64,000 nucleotides of DNA from Symsagittifera roscoffensis (taxonomy: Eukaryota > Xenacoelomorpha > Acoela > Convolutidae), in the NCBI RefSeq assembly GCF_963678635.1, contig NC_087066.1:35901152-35965151 (forward strand). The letters run 5' to 3'. The notes beneath the pieces are model-generated. The model did no database searches. It saw only the letters and a list, made by a program, of their open reading frames with translations, and had not been told where the DNA came from. The position numbers were made by a program, and so were the translations under genes. Within the stretch, counting starts at the first letter, position 1; every line of letters begins with the position of its first letter. Positions 12,780-25,516 of the stretch are shown piece by piece.

Positions 12780-13100
12780 TGTTTAGACGACGGAGGGGAG
12801 CAGGCATAAAACTAACCAAGTATTTGTTGTAAATATCCGCGGGGAGATGTTTGCTTTTCTCCTTTCAGGAAGGGATAAAGTCACTTCTCCGTTGGGAGGA
12901 TCATCTAATGATGCGAACGCAGAGGGGAGGGAGGGGGGAGGTAGTTGATCAACAGATACAACAAATGGAGGGAATGTGCTTTGTAAATGGGGTGGGGTGA
13001 TTAACTATGCGGCTCTGTGGGTTCAGTAGATTGGGATGGAGGCTGAGGCTGGTGGTGGTTGTGCGACTGATTATAGCTGTTACTGAGAGGACATCACCGG
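12780..13100 (-). other. GC-richer patch with an exon-like segment on the minus strand
   Basis: This patch is clearly richer in G and C than its surroundings. On the minus strand a good acceptor (pyrimidine tract then CTCAG, near 13090) opens a frame of 26-27 codons rich in Gln, His, Ser and Pro that ends at a TAA near 13003. Such a profile could be a terminal coding exon, a UTR or a regulatory region. There is no homology signal, so it is listed only as exon-like. Confidence 0.25.
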
Positions 13101-13259
13101 TGGTTTATTTTGTTGATATGCGCTTTTGCCTGATTGTTGATTGCTATCAGCTCAGTGGGAAAAGCATAGAGAAAAATAAGTCAAATGTGAATTATAAAAG
13201 TGGATTTATACACAGTTCATGTCACCACCAGGCAACTGAATAGCTTCAAATCAACCGCA

Positions 13260-15959
13260 AGTGGGTTTTAAAATACCACCAAAAATTAGATTGATTGAGA
13301 GAGGCAATCATTTTAATTTTAACCCCAGTTTCTATGCATCGTCATACTAAAAAATGTAATGCACTTTCAAATTTACTCACACAAACAAATGTTTCAACTG
13401 CGTTTTTTTAACGCAATGGAGTTGAAAAACAAAAACACGCAAAGTAAACGTAAAAGATGTGAATGAATTAGAAGTAGGCGAATGGATTACGAAAGTAACT
13501 TATTTTCACTCGTCATCCATTAATGGTCTTATTTCTTTATTTTTTCCACGACTTGAAAATTAATTTGAAGCTTTCCTTTTTCCCTATTCCAAAACGAGAA
13601 ATACTTTTTTTCTTGTTGATTTTTTTTGTACTAGAAATTTTGAAAGTTTTTGTTATAAGTAAATATTGGAGAAGGGAGAAGACAGTCTCTAATATGGAAA
13701 AATTTATGTGCTCGGACGAAATTGGCCGCTTATAAAAGTGCGATAAATCTTAGGTACTTTTTTATCTGTTGAATCAAACTCCAATTTCAGAATTACTTTT
13801 ATCACTCAGCGCGAAAATCAAGAAGTTGTAATGTGCAACTGCTAAAATTCTTTTCTGCAAAAATTAATTTTCTCTGTTTCTAGAAAAAAGCTTCAAGAAG
13901 TTTTAGAATACTGCCGAGGCCAGTGCCTTAAAAACTAATTAAAACGGAAAAAAAACTTGAGGGCATAAAAAACAGAGATCAACGATTTTATCTCTTCAAA
14001 GTATATGCAACAAAACATTAGCTTGCCCTAAAAAACAAGACATTAGGAAAATTGTTCCAAGAGGTCCTATTGTCGCCACAATAGATATGAAACGTTTTCC
14101 AGAAACTCTCGTGCCATTTAACCTAGAGAAAAACTTTTATGATAGCAGCTTCAAATCAACAAAAATCTTCGAGCGCTAGAAATTGAACACTAGCCAGAAA
14201 TCTTCTTGATTCAAGAACGAAGGATGTGTGCGCCGGATAAAAACGCAACATATGCTACCGATTAATTCGAAAATAGAAATTTTGCGCGCACTAACTGTTT
14301 TAAATAGGCCGAAATAGAAATTTTATGCCCATCGAACCTCAAAAAAGTCACAAGTGAACTTCATTTAAAACTTGAGCTCATAGCAATGATATCTGTGGAA
14401 TGGTATAAAATCCATCGTCAAAAATTGTTTGCTAATTCATTTGCATGGCTTATGCTTCCATTGTATATATTTCGCAATTAAAAGTTTTTTATGCCATTCG
14501 TATCAGAGCAACCATGGGCGAATACTCCTCAGGGATTCGCTCCAAAGCCGACCCAAAGGGTCCCCTTTTTGTTACTATTTTAGGATATTCAAGTTTGGCT
14601 GACCTACGCCAAAAGTTTTCTAAAGGCGCATTTGACGCCACTATATGCTAATTCTAAGGGACGAGCGCGCGCCAAATAACGCAATTTTGGACCAAATTTT
14701 TGCTAAAAGTGCATAAATACGCGTTTTTTAATCTTTTTTCAAATATTTGACTGCGACGCAGAACATTAGATCAAAGAGGGTCTTCATAGCGACTTGGGAG
14801 AGCTAAAAAATGTCGGCAAAATTTTCTAAAACTTTTTGAAATTCCGCCCCTCTCTCGATAAAACCCTAGATCCGCCCCTGAAAATAAAGCTTGTAATTAA
14901 TTAGGTGCCTACTGTATGCAGAATTCAATTAAAAACTTTATAAAATAAAAAAATCTTCAACTTTTGTCATTCAATCTGAATTTAATTTAGCGCACCTTGC
15001 AAGAGCCAGATCACCTGTAAAAACCTAGTTCAATACCTCAACAAAATCGTTTTTTTTATTAGAAAAATTTTTTTTTACTTCTGAAGCTTTGGCTGAAAAC
15101 TTCCAATGATAATTAAAGTGGCATACGATGCTATTTAGAGTGAATTTTAGCCAACTTGTAATTTGAAAGAAAAAACGGGTTAAACAAAAGTTGTTATTTT
15201 AGTAATCATTTTAAGGACATGCCAATTTGGGTTCTAGAAAACTACTCGATAACCGTCCTCTTGTAAGAATTTCAGAAAGAAAATATTTTTGTTTTAAGAT
15301 TTTGGGTCTGTTTTTTTTTTCTACTCACATAAAATATTTTTGGGTTTTACGAGTAGTTTTACAACATTTGCCACTACGAATATGTTTCAAACTAGATATC
15401 TTGAATCATATTTGTGATGAGAAACTTCATTTAACTACTCGTAAAACCCAGACAACAAATATGTGAGGTGCAGGAAAAAAATCTGAACAAAAAAAAAATT
15501 CATATTTTTTGAAGAAGACGTTGTCCGAGTAATTTTCTAGAGCTGAAACTGGCATTTAATTAAAAATACTTAGAAAGAATACACCTAATTCCTCATATTG
15601 TTGATTAATTAGAACGTTGCCATTCAACAATTTTCCCCAGTGAAACCATTTTAAAAATGTTGCATTATTTTTCACGTATCATTCGTGAAACTTCTTGCCC
15701 CACTAGCTATAAATGGAACGCTTATTACAAAAAAATTGTGACCATTGAGTTTTGATAATTAATTAGTTATCCACATTTAAAAGGTTTGTATGAAAAATAT
15801 AGTTTGAAGCAATCTATTTGATTTATAGAAACAACATGATAGTGCCACTATCTTGTAGAGAAAAGTGAAAAGTTTTGTAATTCAATGCATTTTGTGAGAT
15901 CGGTTTTTGAAACGCATAAATTGAAAACAATTTAATTGTCGATCTTTTTTGCAAAATTT
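13260..15959. other. Non-coding AT-rich DNA
   Basis: I see no supported gene, RNA gene or complete element. One small inverted pair is visible: 'ttttgggttttacgagtagt' near 15339-15358 and its complement 'actactcgtaaaaccca' near 15433-15450, which would form a foldback with a loop of about 75 bp. Confidence 0.45.
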
Positions 15960-16560
15960 GAACATTGATAGCCCACTACTGTGCTAGTAGCACAGATTGT
16001 TCCGACCATAGTCTTTAAAAAGTACAAAAAAATTTTCAAATTGGTGTCGCGTTTTCTGTGTGATCTGATGAAAAATATCTGAACGAAAAACAGAACTTAG
16101 GCATATTCGACATTCATATTAATATGGGCCAATTAAAAAACATTTTTTGTAGATCCTTAAGAAAATTCAAAAAATTTTCCCAAAATTTTTTTCATTTTTT
16201 TAAGTAGTTATGAATTTTGAAAAATTTGATTCCCAAAATTGCTTTAAAAAACTCTAAAAACTTATTGTTGACGGCCTAATTTAAGCATTAGTAAGCATGC
16301 TCGATCGCTTTACTCGCTCTAAATAAGACGAAAATACAAAAATTTCAAACCAGTTTTTCTCGACACTAGAAAAAAAACTTCGGATAATTTAGTGTGGTTC
16401 TAACCACGAATGAAAGGGCTTTAATATGATATATCACTCAACCCAGTCCAATCATTATTTGTGGAAAACAACAAAAACTAAAACTGTCCCGAATACAAAG
16501 TTCCTCCCCATTTTCAATATTCGGAACAAAAATTTGCTATCTTTGGGACTTGTCTGTCAT
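15960..16560 (+). repeat. Dispersed repeat family C, copy 2
   Basis: It aligns in order with 8300-9000 through 'ttccgaccatagtcttt', 'tttaatatgatatatcac', 'tcattatttgtgg' and 'aaagttcctcccc'. Copies differ by many substitutions and indels, which indicates age. Confidence 0.65.
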
Positions 16561-17300
16561 AGTTGTAAAAATATATAGTCAGAAGTTCTAATCGACCAAA
16601 ATTTTCCCTAGAAAGGCCGTTTTTGTCTTTGCTTTTTGAGCTTCTTGATATGAAATCACTCTAAAACTCAACTCAGTCAGTTCTATATAAAATTTTGTTA
16701 TCGATCAACCAAAGCTTTTTCCATTTAACTTTCGACAAACATTTCTTGGTCAAAGTGGTGAAACAATTCTTAAGCTCTGTTAAAACGAAGTTTTCCCTTA
16801 GCACCAGTGTCTATTCTGGTCGTTCACATCAAAACGTCCGGCCTAGTGTCACCACCGGTAAGATCGAATAGCAAAAAACATAAATGTTTTTTTTTCTCGA
16901 CACTGAAACACTGATTGTTCAAAGCCAAAAACTTAAATCTTTGAAAAAATTGTAGTTTTCAACGCTAATTTTTTTAAAACTCAAATGTTCAGAATAAACA
17001 TGAGTTTACAAAAATCATTAATGAAAACCAAGGACGCTCTGATGCTGGTGCATTTGATCGGAATTCTCTGTGCTTCTTGCCCAGCTAACGGCTACTCATG
17101 CCGTTGACTCTTCCTTTGCTCGTAAATTTGGATTTCTTACCTTAATTTGACAACACTTTTCTAACCCGGAAGCAATAAATAAAGTGACTATATGAAAAGT
17201 TGTTAAATTACTTTTATGTGCCTCGGCCTAAATTGAAAAGAGAGAGTATCTGTTAGTTTATTCTGCTTTAATCTAAGTGTAAACTGTCGTTTGGGTCTAT
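16561..17300. other. Non-coding, no feature recognised
   Basis: This stretch is AT-rich, with no convincing frame or element. Confidence 0.4.
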
Positions 17301-17301
17301 T

Positions 17302-17448
17302 CTAGTTGAATGACTGGTCTAGTGGAATGTTCAGTCTTTTCAGTTTCCGTTTCCTGAGTGATTGTTGGTGTTGGTGGTGTAGTGGTGTGAGTTGGTTATT
17401 GCTGCGGGTGGGGTAAGGAACAATCTGACAGCCAAGTGCTGATTAGGA
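17302..17448 (-). other. Exon-like segment on the minus strand
   Basis: A strong acceptor (CCCTCTTTTTCAG, ending at 17449) is followed ten bases later by a second AG (ending at 17439). From the second AG the frame runs open for about 45 codons to a TAG at 17304-17302, and includes a basic stretch LRKRKLKRL. It enters in phase 1, which would also fit the end of the transmembrane exon of the Shisa-like gene 7 kb upstream on this strand. It could be an alternative terminal exon, an exon of another gene, or chance. Confidence 0.22.
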
Positions 17449-17460
17449 CTGAAAAAGAGG

Positions 17461-18829
17461 GCTGAGGGTGACACAGACACAAAGGCCAATTAGCCTCATA
17501 GAATAGTTGAGTAGCCCTCAATAAAATATAGCACTAATATGAACAACGCTTCACTATTCCTAATTGAACAAACACTTCGTTCACAGAAACTACTCAAGCT
17601 TATGAAGTGAAACTTGGATATCATTTTGGGGCTCTATCACAGTTTTGCAGTCTGTTTGCATTAAAGTTAGATTAAAAACATTCATCGATTATATCTATCA
17701 TGGCTATCACAAAAACTGAACAAAAATACCAAAAACAAAAAGACAGAAGTGCCCACCTAATTCGAAGAGAATGAATCGGGCTCAATAACTATTCGCCCAA
17801 TGTCTCCCGCATGTTGCTACTGTAAACTGGGCAGACTAAATAATCATTGGGGTTTGAGAAATTTGTATTTTTAACCAGAATGAGAACTTAAGCAAATAGC
17901 AGGCATTTTGTATTTCCTGGAGCAGCGATTTTGTTTCACATTCCACGAGTCCAGATTCTGAAATAATTATTTTTTGAATCTGAATTATAGAAAGCCGACT
18001 TCTATCGAACTCAAAATTTTTTAAAGCTTCTGCAGCAAAAGCTCAGTAGTAAATCTAATATTCGATCGTTTGTTTGATGTGAGTAGCCTTTATTCATGTC
18101 AAACAAGTGCATAACAACGTATTTTCAAATTTAGGGTCCAAGATTCGACCATGTTAAGCAAAATAAGTAGGAAAACTAGTAGCCTATAAAGATCTCCAAA
18201 AGACAAGTAACAAGTCAAAGTATCTTTCTAAGTTTTCATTACTTCGGCGAGTCTCTTTAGGGAATCTCACTCTTTGCTCAAACTAGATTAAAATTAAACA
18301 GCAAGTAGAAGTTTCTCCCCTCCTTCGGTGGCCTAAATAACAACACTACGCGTTCACAACACTGGAAACTAAAAAAGTTAATGATCCCAATTTGTTTATA
18401 CACATCATTGACATTTGTGGCTTATCATACAAGAAATACAACTGACAGAAACAGACAGTGATGCTAAAAACGAACAGCCAAACCGAGCGGCATGTTTTTA
18501 AATAATTACTTCCCGATTCTAAGAAACTTCGCACAATCAGATGACACTGTCTCCGTATTCCAAAAACGAACCAGTTGAGCTACACTTGGAGGTGTCAAAA
18601 ATAAAATCCTTTGGTAATAAAATTCATAATTTAAAAAAAATAAGATATTATTAGTCTAAAAAAAATTGACAGAAAAGTTTATGCTTAGTAATCTCTTTTA
18701 ATAACACTATGGTACAAAGAGCAGGAATTCAAAAACTCATCTGTTTGAGGCCCCGAAAAAAAAATTAGAAGAAAGCAGGCAAACTAATTAGGAAAAAACA
18801 CCGACTATCTCCAAAACAATACGTTGTTG
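17461..18829. other. Non-coding, no feature recognised
   Basis: I see no supported gene or element. Minus-strand short frames here lack recognisable features. Confidence 0.4.
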
Positions 18830-19330
18830 TTCCGGTTTTCGAATAAAGCGAATAAATGTTTGTGCTCGGGGTGGTTTTTTTTTCATCAAAAAAAGTTCAT
18901 TTTTACCAGTCATTTTGGCAGCGTTTTATTGAACCGTCTGAAAAGTATCGACGACTTGAGCTACATCATAAAAAAGACTTCATCTGTGATCGTTTTTCGT
19001 TAAGTTGTAGGGTTTCAAAATAGCCTATTTGGGATAATTAACGCGCGATATATAATATTCTATAACACAAACGACAAAAAATTCCGACTCAGAAATTGTT
19101 CCAAATTCAATTCGGGTAGACTGTTAAGTCTAATTATCGCATTGTTATCAGCGAAATTTATCAGCTTGTACATTATATAATGTATGAGAAATGATTATTT
19201 AAAAACATCGAAAAGTTTTTTCTAGAATTTCCTTTTTGTTCAATTGAAAAAGTTCTTCCATAAACCTTAAAGGGCAGTTGAATTTTCCAAAACTTTACCC
19301 TGATACGATTAATTTTGTTGGCAGACTACT
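18830..19330 (+). repeat. Dispersed repeat family A copy
   Basis: It starts at 'gttccggttttcgaataaa' and carries 'tgtttgtgctcggggtgg', 'gatcgtttttcgttaagttg', 'gggataattaacgcgcgata' and 'cataaaccttaaagggcag'. It ends at a degenerate 'ccctgatacga--aattttg' block. The order and orientation match the copies at 49.2 and 54.6 kb. Confidence 0.8.
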
Positions 19331-21429
19331 CCTGAACTCTAAGTCTTAAAAAATGATTTAGTTGATGGGTATAACACTATTTTTTGAGGCGGCATTAAAA
19401 CTAAGTTAGGTTTCAAGTTATGTTTAAAAAGTACAACCGGTATTTATAAATTTGAATGAATTATGGAGAAATATTTCCATCTCCGCTATATACTTAGATG
19501 CAATACAAATTGGCATTTTTTGCTTTTCTCGTGGCAGAAAAATTACAGGAAAAATCCAACGGTCAATATAAGGTGCAACAATATTTTTTGTGCACAGAAG
19601 AAAAAGCTGTAGAAAAATTGGTTATACTATCAAATGACTCAAGTACGAAATCATCGCCTATGGCGTTTTTTAAAATGTTTTAGAAAAATTATACTCTTCT
19701 TCGGCAAGCTTTCTCCAGGTGGTTTGAAATTTATACTTCAGTGGCTACTTATGATCGTTGCATAGCGTTTGAAAGATATGAGATGGCCAGTCATTTCATT
19801 CTGCGTCAAAAACGGAGTTTGTTTTTATTTATTAAGTAAAAATTCGATGAAATTTTCACGACGCGTCATAATAACAAACCGCAAAATTATGGAACTGAAA
19901 AATTAGAACGTAACACACCATTTTAATGAATCAAAATTGTTGCTTCATGTTGTGTATAATGTAAACTTATGCTTCACATTGCGTTCGCTGCTAACTACAA
20001 TTATTTTAGCGTCTAATATCGTCGAATGAAAAAAAATGTATGATACTTTTCTTGGACTATTTTTCGTCTTATTTTCTTTTAGTGAAATTATCAAAAGATT
20101 AAACTGATTTTTTTTCCTTATTAGGACCTGTTGATATGATAATAGTGCTTTTTTGAATTTATTTTTGTTCTTACTTTTGAAAATATTGAATATTTAATAT
20201 TGAAATGTTTTTTTTCCAATCAAATTGCAATTTTGGCCAAAATATTTGCTTCACCTGAAACATTTTGGTACAAAGTTTTGTTTATAAAAAAAATTTTCGC
20301 GCGATGAATTTGTGAAGATACGGAGGGTTTGAAAATTGTTAATTTGGCCAATTTGGAGTTTATATCTCGCGTTATGTTGCGTTCTTCATACACACGAATA
20401 CGAAAAAAAAAATTTTCAAAATCGGTGTGAGGCCAGCAATTTGTTTTCTTTGTAAAACAATTCGATACAAAAAACACATCCCATTGTATTTTGCATAAAA
20501 AGGGTATGTGTGGGGGGCGTGAAAAAAGCTAAAATTATAATAAAATTGATCAATTTTTCAATTTTTTCAAATTATTTTATCAATTGTTGTTCGAAAACTG
20601 GTGTTAAAACAATCAGAGCTTTCAGCAGTCTCATATATATGGGCAGTCTTGTGCTGTTTTTTGCTTTTTGGCATTTTGGTTTATCGGCCCAACACTAAGC
20701 CAGTCTTTTTTGTGGTGTTGGTGAAAACCGTATGAAATTTGTTCGCTTGTACTCTTGATGTTATGAAAAACTTCGATCTTTTTCCCCCATACAATTTCGA
20801 TCATCCTAATCAACGTCAATTTATTTAGGAGTTACTTGTCAATAGTATCATTTTAAAACGCGTAAGTATGGCATAGCCAAAAAAATTTTTTCATTTTCAT
20901 GTGTGGGAGAATGTTTTTATTAGGGATTCATATAATTTGCTTTACGTATGGAATTATTGCAAAAAATCATTACATTTTTCATCAAATAAGTTGTTTTTTT
21001 TTCAATATAATACAAGAGAATAATACTTAAAATTAGACTTTTTTGGTCAACTCGAGAACAGTTTTAATATTTCAAGGTTGTACGAAAATGTCTTTTTGCA
21101 TGCTTCAGATTTTTTTTCACTAAGAATTGGAAAAAACTGGTTCGGCAAAAATCCGATTTCGTTGAAAAATATTGTATTCCTTATATGCACGCTTTCTCAA
21201 TATTACCAAGTTTTTTACGAGATCAATTGTGGATTTTTTGGCAACAATATTGGTAATACAGCTTTTGCTATAATCTGCACACTTTTCATTACTCTAGAAC
21301 GTCAATACTATTGTAGGAGGGGTGGGGGCGTTCAACAATGCTAGGGGACGTTCAAAAAACAAAGAAAATAAGGAAAACTACCTCCCTCTATCACTTCTCT
21401 CCTTAATCTCAAAAAAAGCTTAAAAGATG
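19331..21429. other. Non-coding AT-rich DNA
   Basis: I see no convincing gene. A weak trace of family A ('atacggagggtttgaaaatt', 'ttggccaatttgga') occurs near 20318-20360. Short frames at 19498-19683, 20220-20477, 20510-20698 and 21078-21344 have no recognisable domain. Confidence 0.4.
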
Positions 21430-22690
21430 TATCTTTCTCTAGCTTTACGAATTTCTGCAAAGTGAACTGAATGAATCCCAGCACGCATTTAGAACAAATC
21501 GACCTAGTGTGACTCAACTTCTGTGTTTTCTAGACGACATCTACCAAGGAATAGAAAGTCAAAGCTATATTGATGTAATTTGTACAGAGTTCAAAAAAGC
21601 GTTTGATAAGGTTTACCACGGTGGTCTATTGTCTCAGTTTCTTGGCGTGCGTGGCAAATTGTTAAACTAATATCGTCATTTTTAGGAAAACGAAAGTTTT
21701 GCGTCAAAATAGATGACCTCCTGTCGAGTGGTGTGCCACAAAGCTTCGTTGTTGATCCTTTCAATTTTCTTGTTGTTATTTATGATTTTCCTCACTCCTG
21801 TGAATTTACAAAAAGTTACATGTGTGCGCATGATGCGGAAACTGTTGCTGTCAAAACCGAAACCCAATTAGTGAGGAGCAATTTTGACAATATCTCCCTG
21901 TGGTGCTTCGAAAATCGGATGACTCTTTATGCGGGAAAGCGCAAAGATTTGAAATTCAGAGGGCCAAGTGAGTTCTGAAAGATTTGAAATTCAGGCATGT
22001 AGCTCATCGGATTGTATTTGATGAAGATCTCATGTAGCTTGGTCACGTGATCACAAACTGCCGCAAAGCTTGTGGTGTGCTTGTTATGATAAAGAGAAAC
22101 TCCCCTGAGTTAACATTCAAATACAAGCTGTAAATCTACCGAAGTCTAGTTGTTCCCATAATTGTTTATGCATCAACCTGCCTGCAGCCGAATATTACAG
22201 GACTTCGCTGTCTGGAAGAGTACAGAGACAGCGACTCGTTGGACTACCGGATTTGGTGACTACTTGGGAGGTCTGAAGAAGGCAAATATTCTTTCACTGA
22301 GTTTATGCTTTCAGATCTCCGACTTACTCATGATGTACAAAATAGTTCAAAATAATTATGATATCAACATACAAGACTTAAATATTTAGAACAGACATCT
22401 GCCATGACCAACCTTGCTCAGCGCACAAGGTTCACACTTTTGATCTCGCAACGCAAAGATGGAGAAGCGAATTTCTGGATAAGAACAGCAAGGCTTGCTT
22501 ATATAATTGAACAAAATATCGACTTTTTCGAGAGCCATGGTCTCGAATCTCGATTTTTAAGATGCTGCTGGAGGTACCCCAACTCATTTAACTCAGAGAT
22601 TGTATCAAGCACATGGAAACTTTAAATGGAATTTTAAGAGGGAGCAATCCTTTCAGACTTGCTTATCTAATCTGTATATTCATAATAAAA
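21430..22690 (+). pseudogene. Decayed CR1/Jockey-like LINE reverse transcriptase remnant
   Basis: Translating across frames recovers reverse transcriptase blocks in order. They are a QHAFR--RS--Q-L block at about 21480-21530, a DVI---FKKAFDKVYH block at about 21570-21620, a GVPQ block at about 21731, and a displaced catalytic region at about 21820-21840 where YADD reads as a corrupted C-A-H-D. A LYRSLV-PI--YAS thumb-like block follows at about 22135-22170. Stops and frameshifts separate the blocks, so it is non-functional. The 3' end near 22685-22705 is a short A/T-rich 'aataaaaatgataatgatga' tail. The clade is inferred from block spacing only. Confidence 0.75.
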
Positions 22691-23123
22691 ATGATAATGA
22701 TGAAGCCGAAGTATAAAAGTGCCGAAACTGTATTTGTGTTCAACAGTCTCAAAAGTTGATCCTTTTGGGAAGTTTAATATCTATAAATTGGGCTTCTTAG
22801 TTTTTTAAATTAGGTAATATTCAGTTTACAGCAAGATCAATGTAAAAAAGCAAGTTAAAGCCTTTCAGTATATATCAAGTTTCTTGTATGACTGGTTTAT
22901 GGAATATGCATGTGAAACCCAATGACAACCGGGATTAAATGGATGATAAAAACATTAATTTTCAACAAAGTCTTGAAAAATCAATTGAGTCACGCATGCA
23001 CACTATCTTTTGAATTTGTATCTATTTTACAGAATGTTAGTTCTCTCGGTGCTCTCAGAACAATAGTGTTTTCGAGTTACTTTTAGATTTTGTTGTTACT
23101 TTTGATATTCTTCCCAACTAGCT

Positions 23124-23398
23124 CTATTCACTTCCTACAAATCCATAGGAGGCCTGTTGTTGTTTGAAACTGGGTGGCGGCGCCTGAGGCCTGGTGTCGT
23201 TTGATGCGGATGGTTCCGGTTCCACCGTCGACGGTTGCTCCTGGGGAGTCATAGTCACAGTCTGACTGTATGCGGGTAGGGCAGGGGGCTGTGCGTACGC
23301 TTGGGATGGGTACGGGGGGTAGGCGGTGCCATATTGTGGATACACTGACATTGTCCCGTTTCCCCCTGATTGATAGTGAACAACTCCAGCCTGTTGGC
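23124..23398 (-). CDS. Shisa/CYYR1-like membrane protein, terminal exon (cytoplasmic Pro/Tyr-rich tail)
   Basis: This is the terminal coding exon of the gene described at 48560-48743. The acceptor CTGTTTCAG ends at 23399. The exon enters in phase 1, so its first two bases complete a Gly codon with the last base of the transmembrane exon. It encodes about 90 residues rich in Pro, Tyr, Gln and Ser (with YPPYPSQAYAQPP and APPPSFKQQQ) and ends at a stop at 23124-23126. Proline/tyrosine-rich cytoplasmic tails are typical of Shisa, CYYR1 and WBP1/VOPP1 proteins, where PPxY-like motifs bind WW-domain or trafficking partners. A canonical PPxY is not present here, only YPPYP. The segment after the membrane (N-K-N-G--AGVV) resembles the same place in CYYR1 as I recall it. 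Confidence 0.7.
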
Positions 23399-24292
23399 CT
23401 GAAACAGCTAGTTACCATCCACCGTCCTTTGTATATTTGTTACACTTGGTATTGCTATTCGAACTTTTTATGCTTGAAAAGCATATCAACAAAATAGAAC
23501 AGGGCCCTTACAGTGTTTTCGGCGAGCTCGGTATAAATGCATGTAGAAACACATGTTTTTTTACACATATATATTTAGATATACTAATAAAAATATAAAG
23601 GAAGCCATTTTCGAACCGAGATATTTTGTTAAGTAATAACTCTAACAAAAATGATCGAACTATCAAAAAAGGCACGACTAATTAAACAACTTTACCATGG
23701 CAAAACCCGAAACTTTTCAAAAATTTGCGCAAAGATCTGATTTCTGCCGCTCGCTAAAGATATTTTTGTCCCAAATTTACTTAGAAACCACGGCAAGTTT
23801 GCCTAACATTGAACCCATGTGCAATTATGAACACCAATTTAAGTCACCGTAGGAGTACACAGTTTTTTTACCTAGCGGATGGTTGCACTTAGACCCGATC
23901 AGCTTCATAACTTACCCCGCCACTTTTAAAACCATACGTTTTTACCCCCTTTAAAGTTTGCAACATAGAAGGCTGAATAAATACAGCATAATTACGCAAT
24001 CTTTTCAAACCGCAGATTATCACATAATCACATAAAACTCGCAGTGATTTTGCTTAGATTTTGACGAAATAACGCTTTTTTGCACAGATTTTGACTTGAA
24101 ACTGATTTTGATAAAATTATTTTTTGCTAAACTTCCGTAGTTTGCATTCCATAATTTGGGCATCATTCCCCGGATAATTTGCTATGCCTGAATCAAGTTA
24201 ACATCTGCATTTCATTAATAATTTTGAACTGTCTTTACCTTTTTCGAATACATTAAGACAATGAAAAAATGAAGAGTTGTTGTTTTGTCTAC

Positions 24293-24396
24293 CGTTTTTA
24301 TTGACGCAATAGATGATGAGAGCAATGGTGCCTGCGCAAATAGCGCAGCATAGGCAGGGAAGGATGAACACGAACAGGACGAATACGAAGACATCC
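24293..24396 (-). CDS. Shisa/CYYR1-like membrane protein, transmembrane exon
   Basis: This 104-nt internal exon has an acceptor with a long pyrimidine tract and TTTAG ending at 24397, and a donor GTAGAC starting at 24292. It encodes one strongly hydrophobic segment (VFVFVLFVFILPCLCCAICA, then GTIALIIYC), a single transmembrane helix with clustered cysteines that could be palmitoylated, followed by a short Asn/Lys stretch. It enters in phase 2 and leaves in phase 1, which matches the flanking exons at both junctions. Open frames extend past both splice sites, so only the exon given here is claimed. Confidence 0.68.
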
Positions 24397-24629
24397 CTAA
24401 ACAAAAAAACACTCTGACAAACAAACAAGTAAATAAACAACCTAACAAACTAACAAACCAACAAACAAGCCAACAAATAAACACATCAATTGAAAACACC
24501 AACACGCATTTCTACTTTTAGTTATTCGAACTGACTAACCTTCTTAATCTAGAATCGTATCACCAAGAAGTGGCAGCATAGTAACAAATAATTTCAAAAA
24601 CTATTGTTACGACTTCGAAAAAAGTGACA

Positions 24630-24864
24630 GAATATGAGCAGTGGGATCGCTGGTGAAGTGGGTACATCTAACCTCTTAATCAAAAGGTCGTGTGATCGAG
24701 GCCCACCATGATCCGTGCTCGTTGCTTGAGGGTGGAGGCAACATAGCATAGAAAAATAACCAAAACAATTGCATATAGCTCTTAAGCAGGGGCAAAACAG
24801 CGGTGCGCTGCAATGAGCTGTACAGAGCGTATTTTGGTACTTTCCCTCGTGAATAAGTTGTCCT
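24630..24864 (+). repeat. tRNA-derived SINE copy 1
   Basis: An A-box-like TGGTGAAGTGG lies at 24651-24661 and a degraded B box (GTGATCGAGGC) lies about 40 bp downstream. After the tRNA-like head come 'cgtgctcgttgcttgaggg', 'aaaaataaccaaaa', 'ggggcaaaacagcgg' and 'tttccctcgtga', as in the better copy at 47.6 kb. It lies in the large intron of the Shisa-like gene, on the opposite strand. It has no coding content. Confidence 0.85.
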
Positions 24865-24865
24865 A

Positions 24866-25015
24866 AAAACAATTGTTCTCGCGGTGTTTTGTTTTCTACA
24901 GACAAATTTCGAAATTTTCAGTCATTGTTTTGAAAGATTTTCTTCATCATCCGAAAGGTATTGTTGTCCTGAGCTAAAATGGAACCCTGATACGAGAAGT
25001 CTTGTTGAAACTATG
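24866..25015 (+). repeat. Partial copy of dispersed repeat family A
   Basis: It begins immediately after the SINE. Landmarks are 'tctacagacaaatttcgaa', 'catccgaaaggtattgttgt', 'cctgagcta', and then a jump to the terminal 'ccctgatacgagaagtcttg'. The middle of the element is deleted. Confidence 0.7.
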
Positions 25016-25456
25016 CCGCACAACTAAATCTGATAATCGCCTCAGCAAAACAAAAAGTAGTCTTTGCATTATTTCGACGGCAAACGTTCGGTCTCTAAAA
25101 ACAAAACCCGAGCGGAATAAGTAAAAACATTCTCACACGCTTTCCCATACGCTTCCTTAACAAGAAAGCTGGCTGAAAGTAGGCCAGGTATCCATCAACT
25201 TCTGGGCCGAAGAAATCAGATGAATTAAATCTTGCGCGAACTGAAAGAAATAAGACCGATCAAGTACAAAACGATGTTCGTACAAAGTACAAAACGATGT
25301 TCTTAGCGTTTTTTAGTGTATTTATTACACCAAATATCTTCACTCAGTTCAATTTGGAACGATTTATGACCGGAACAAGACAATTCGTATATCGAAGGAG
25401 AAGCCCAGTATGTTTCGACTGATTTTTCAGGCCAAAATAAAAAAAATGGTTGATAA

Positions 25457-25516
25457 TTTGACACAGAGGCAAAGCGGAGCTTCGCACCACTTGCGATACA
25501 ACACAATCATAAAAAA
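25457..25516 (+). repeat. Short dispersed repeat (also at 56522-56580 and about 58491-58545)
   Basis: The segment 'gacacagaggcaaagcgg' followed by 'agcttcgcaccacttgc' and 'acaacacaa-cataaaaa' is nearly identical at 56522-56580, and a diverged copy occurs at 58491-58545. All three are in the same orientation. It is a small dispersed element or a fragment of a larger one, with no tRNA boxes seen. Confidence 0.75.

Noticed and set aside
24198-24505. Long hydrophobic minus-strand frames around the transmembrane exon
   Set aside because: Only the part between the acceptor at 24397 and the donor at 24292 is phase-compatible with the other exons; the rest is intron with T-rich repeats (CAAACAAACAA on the plus strand).
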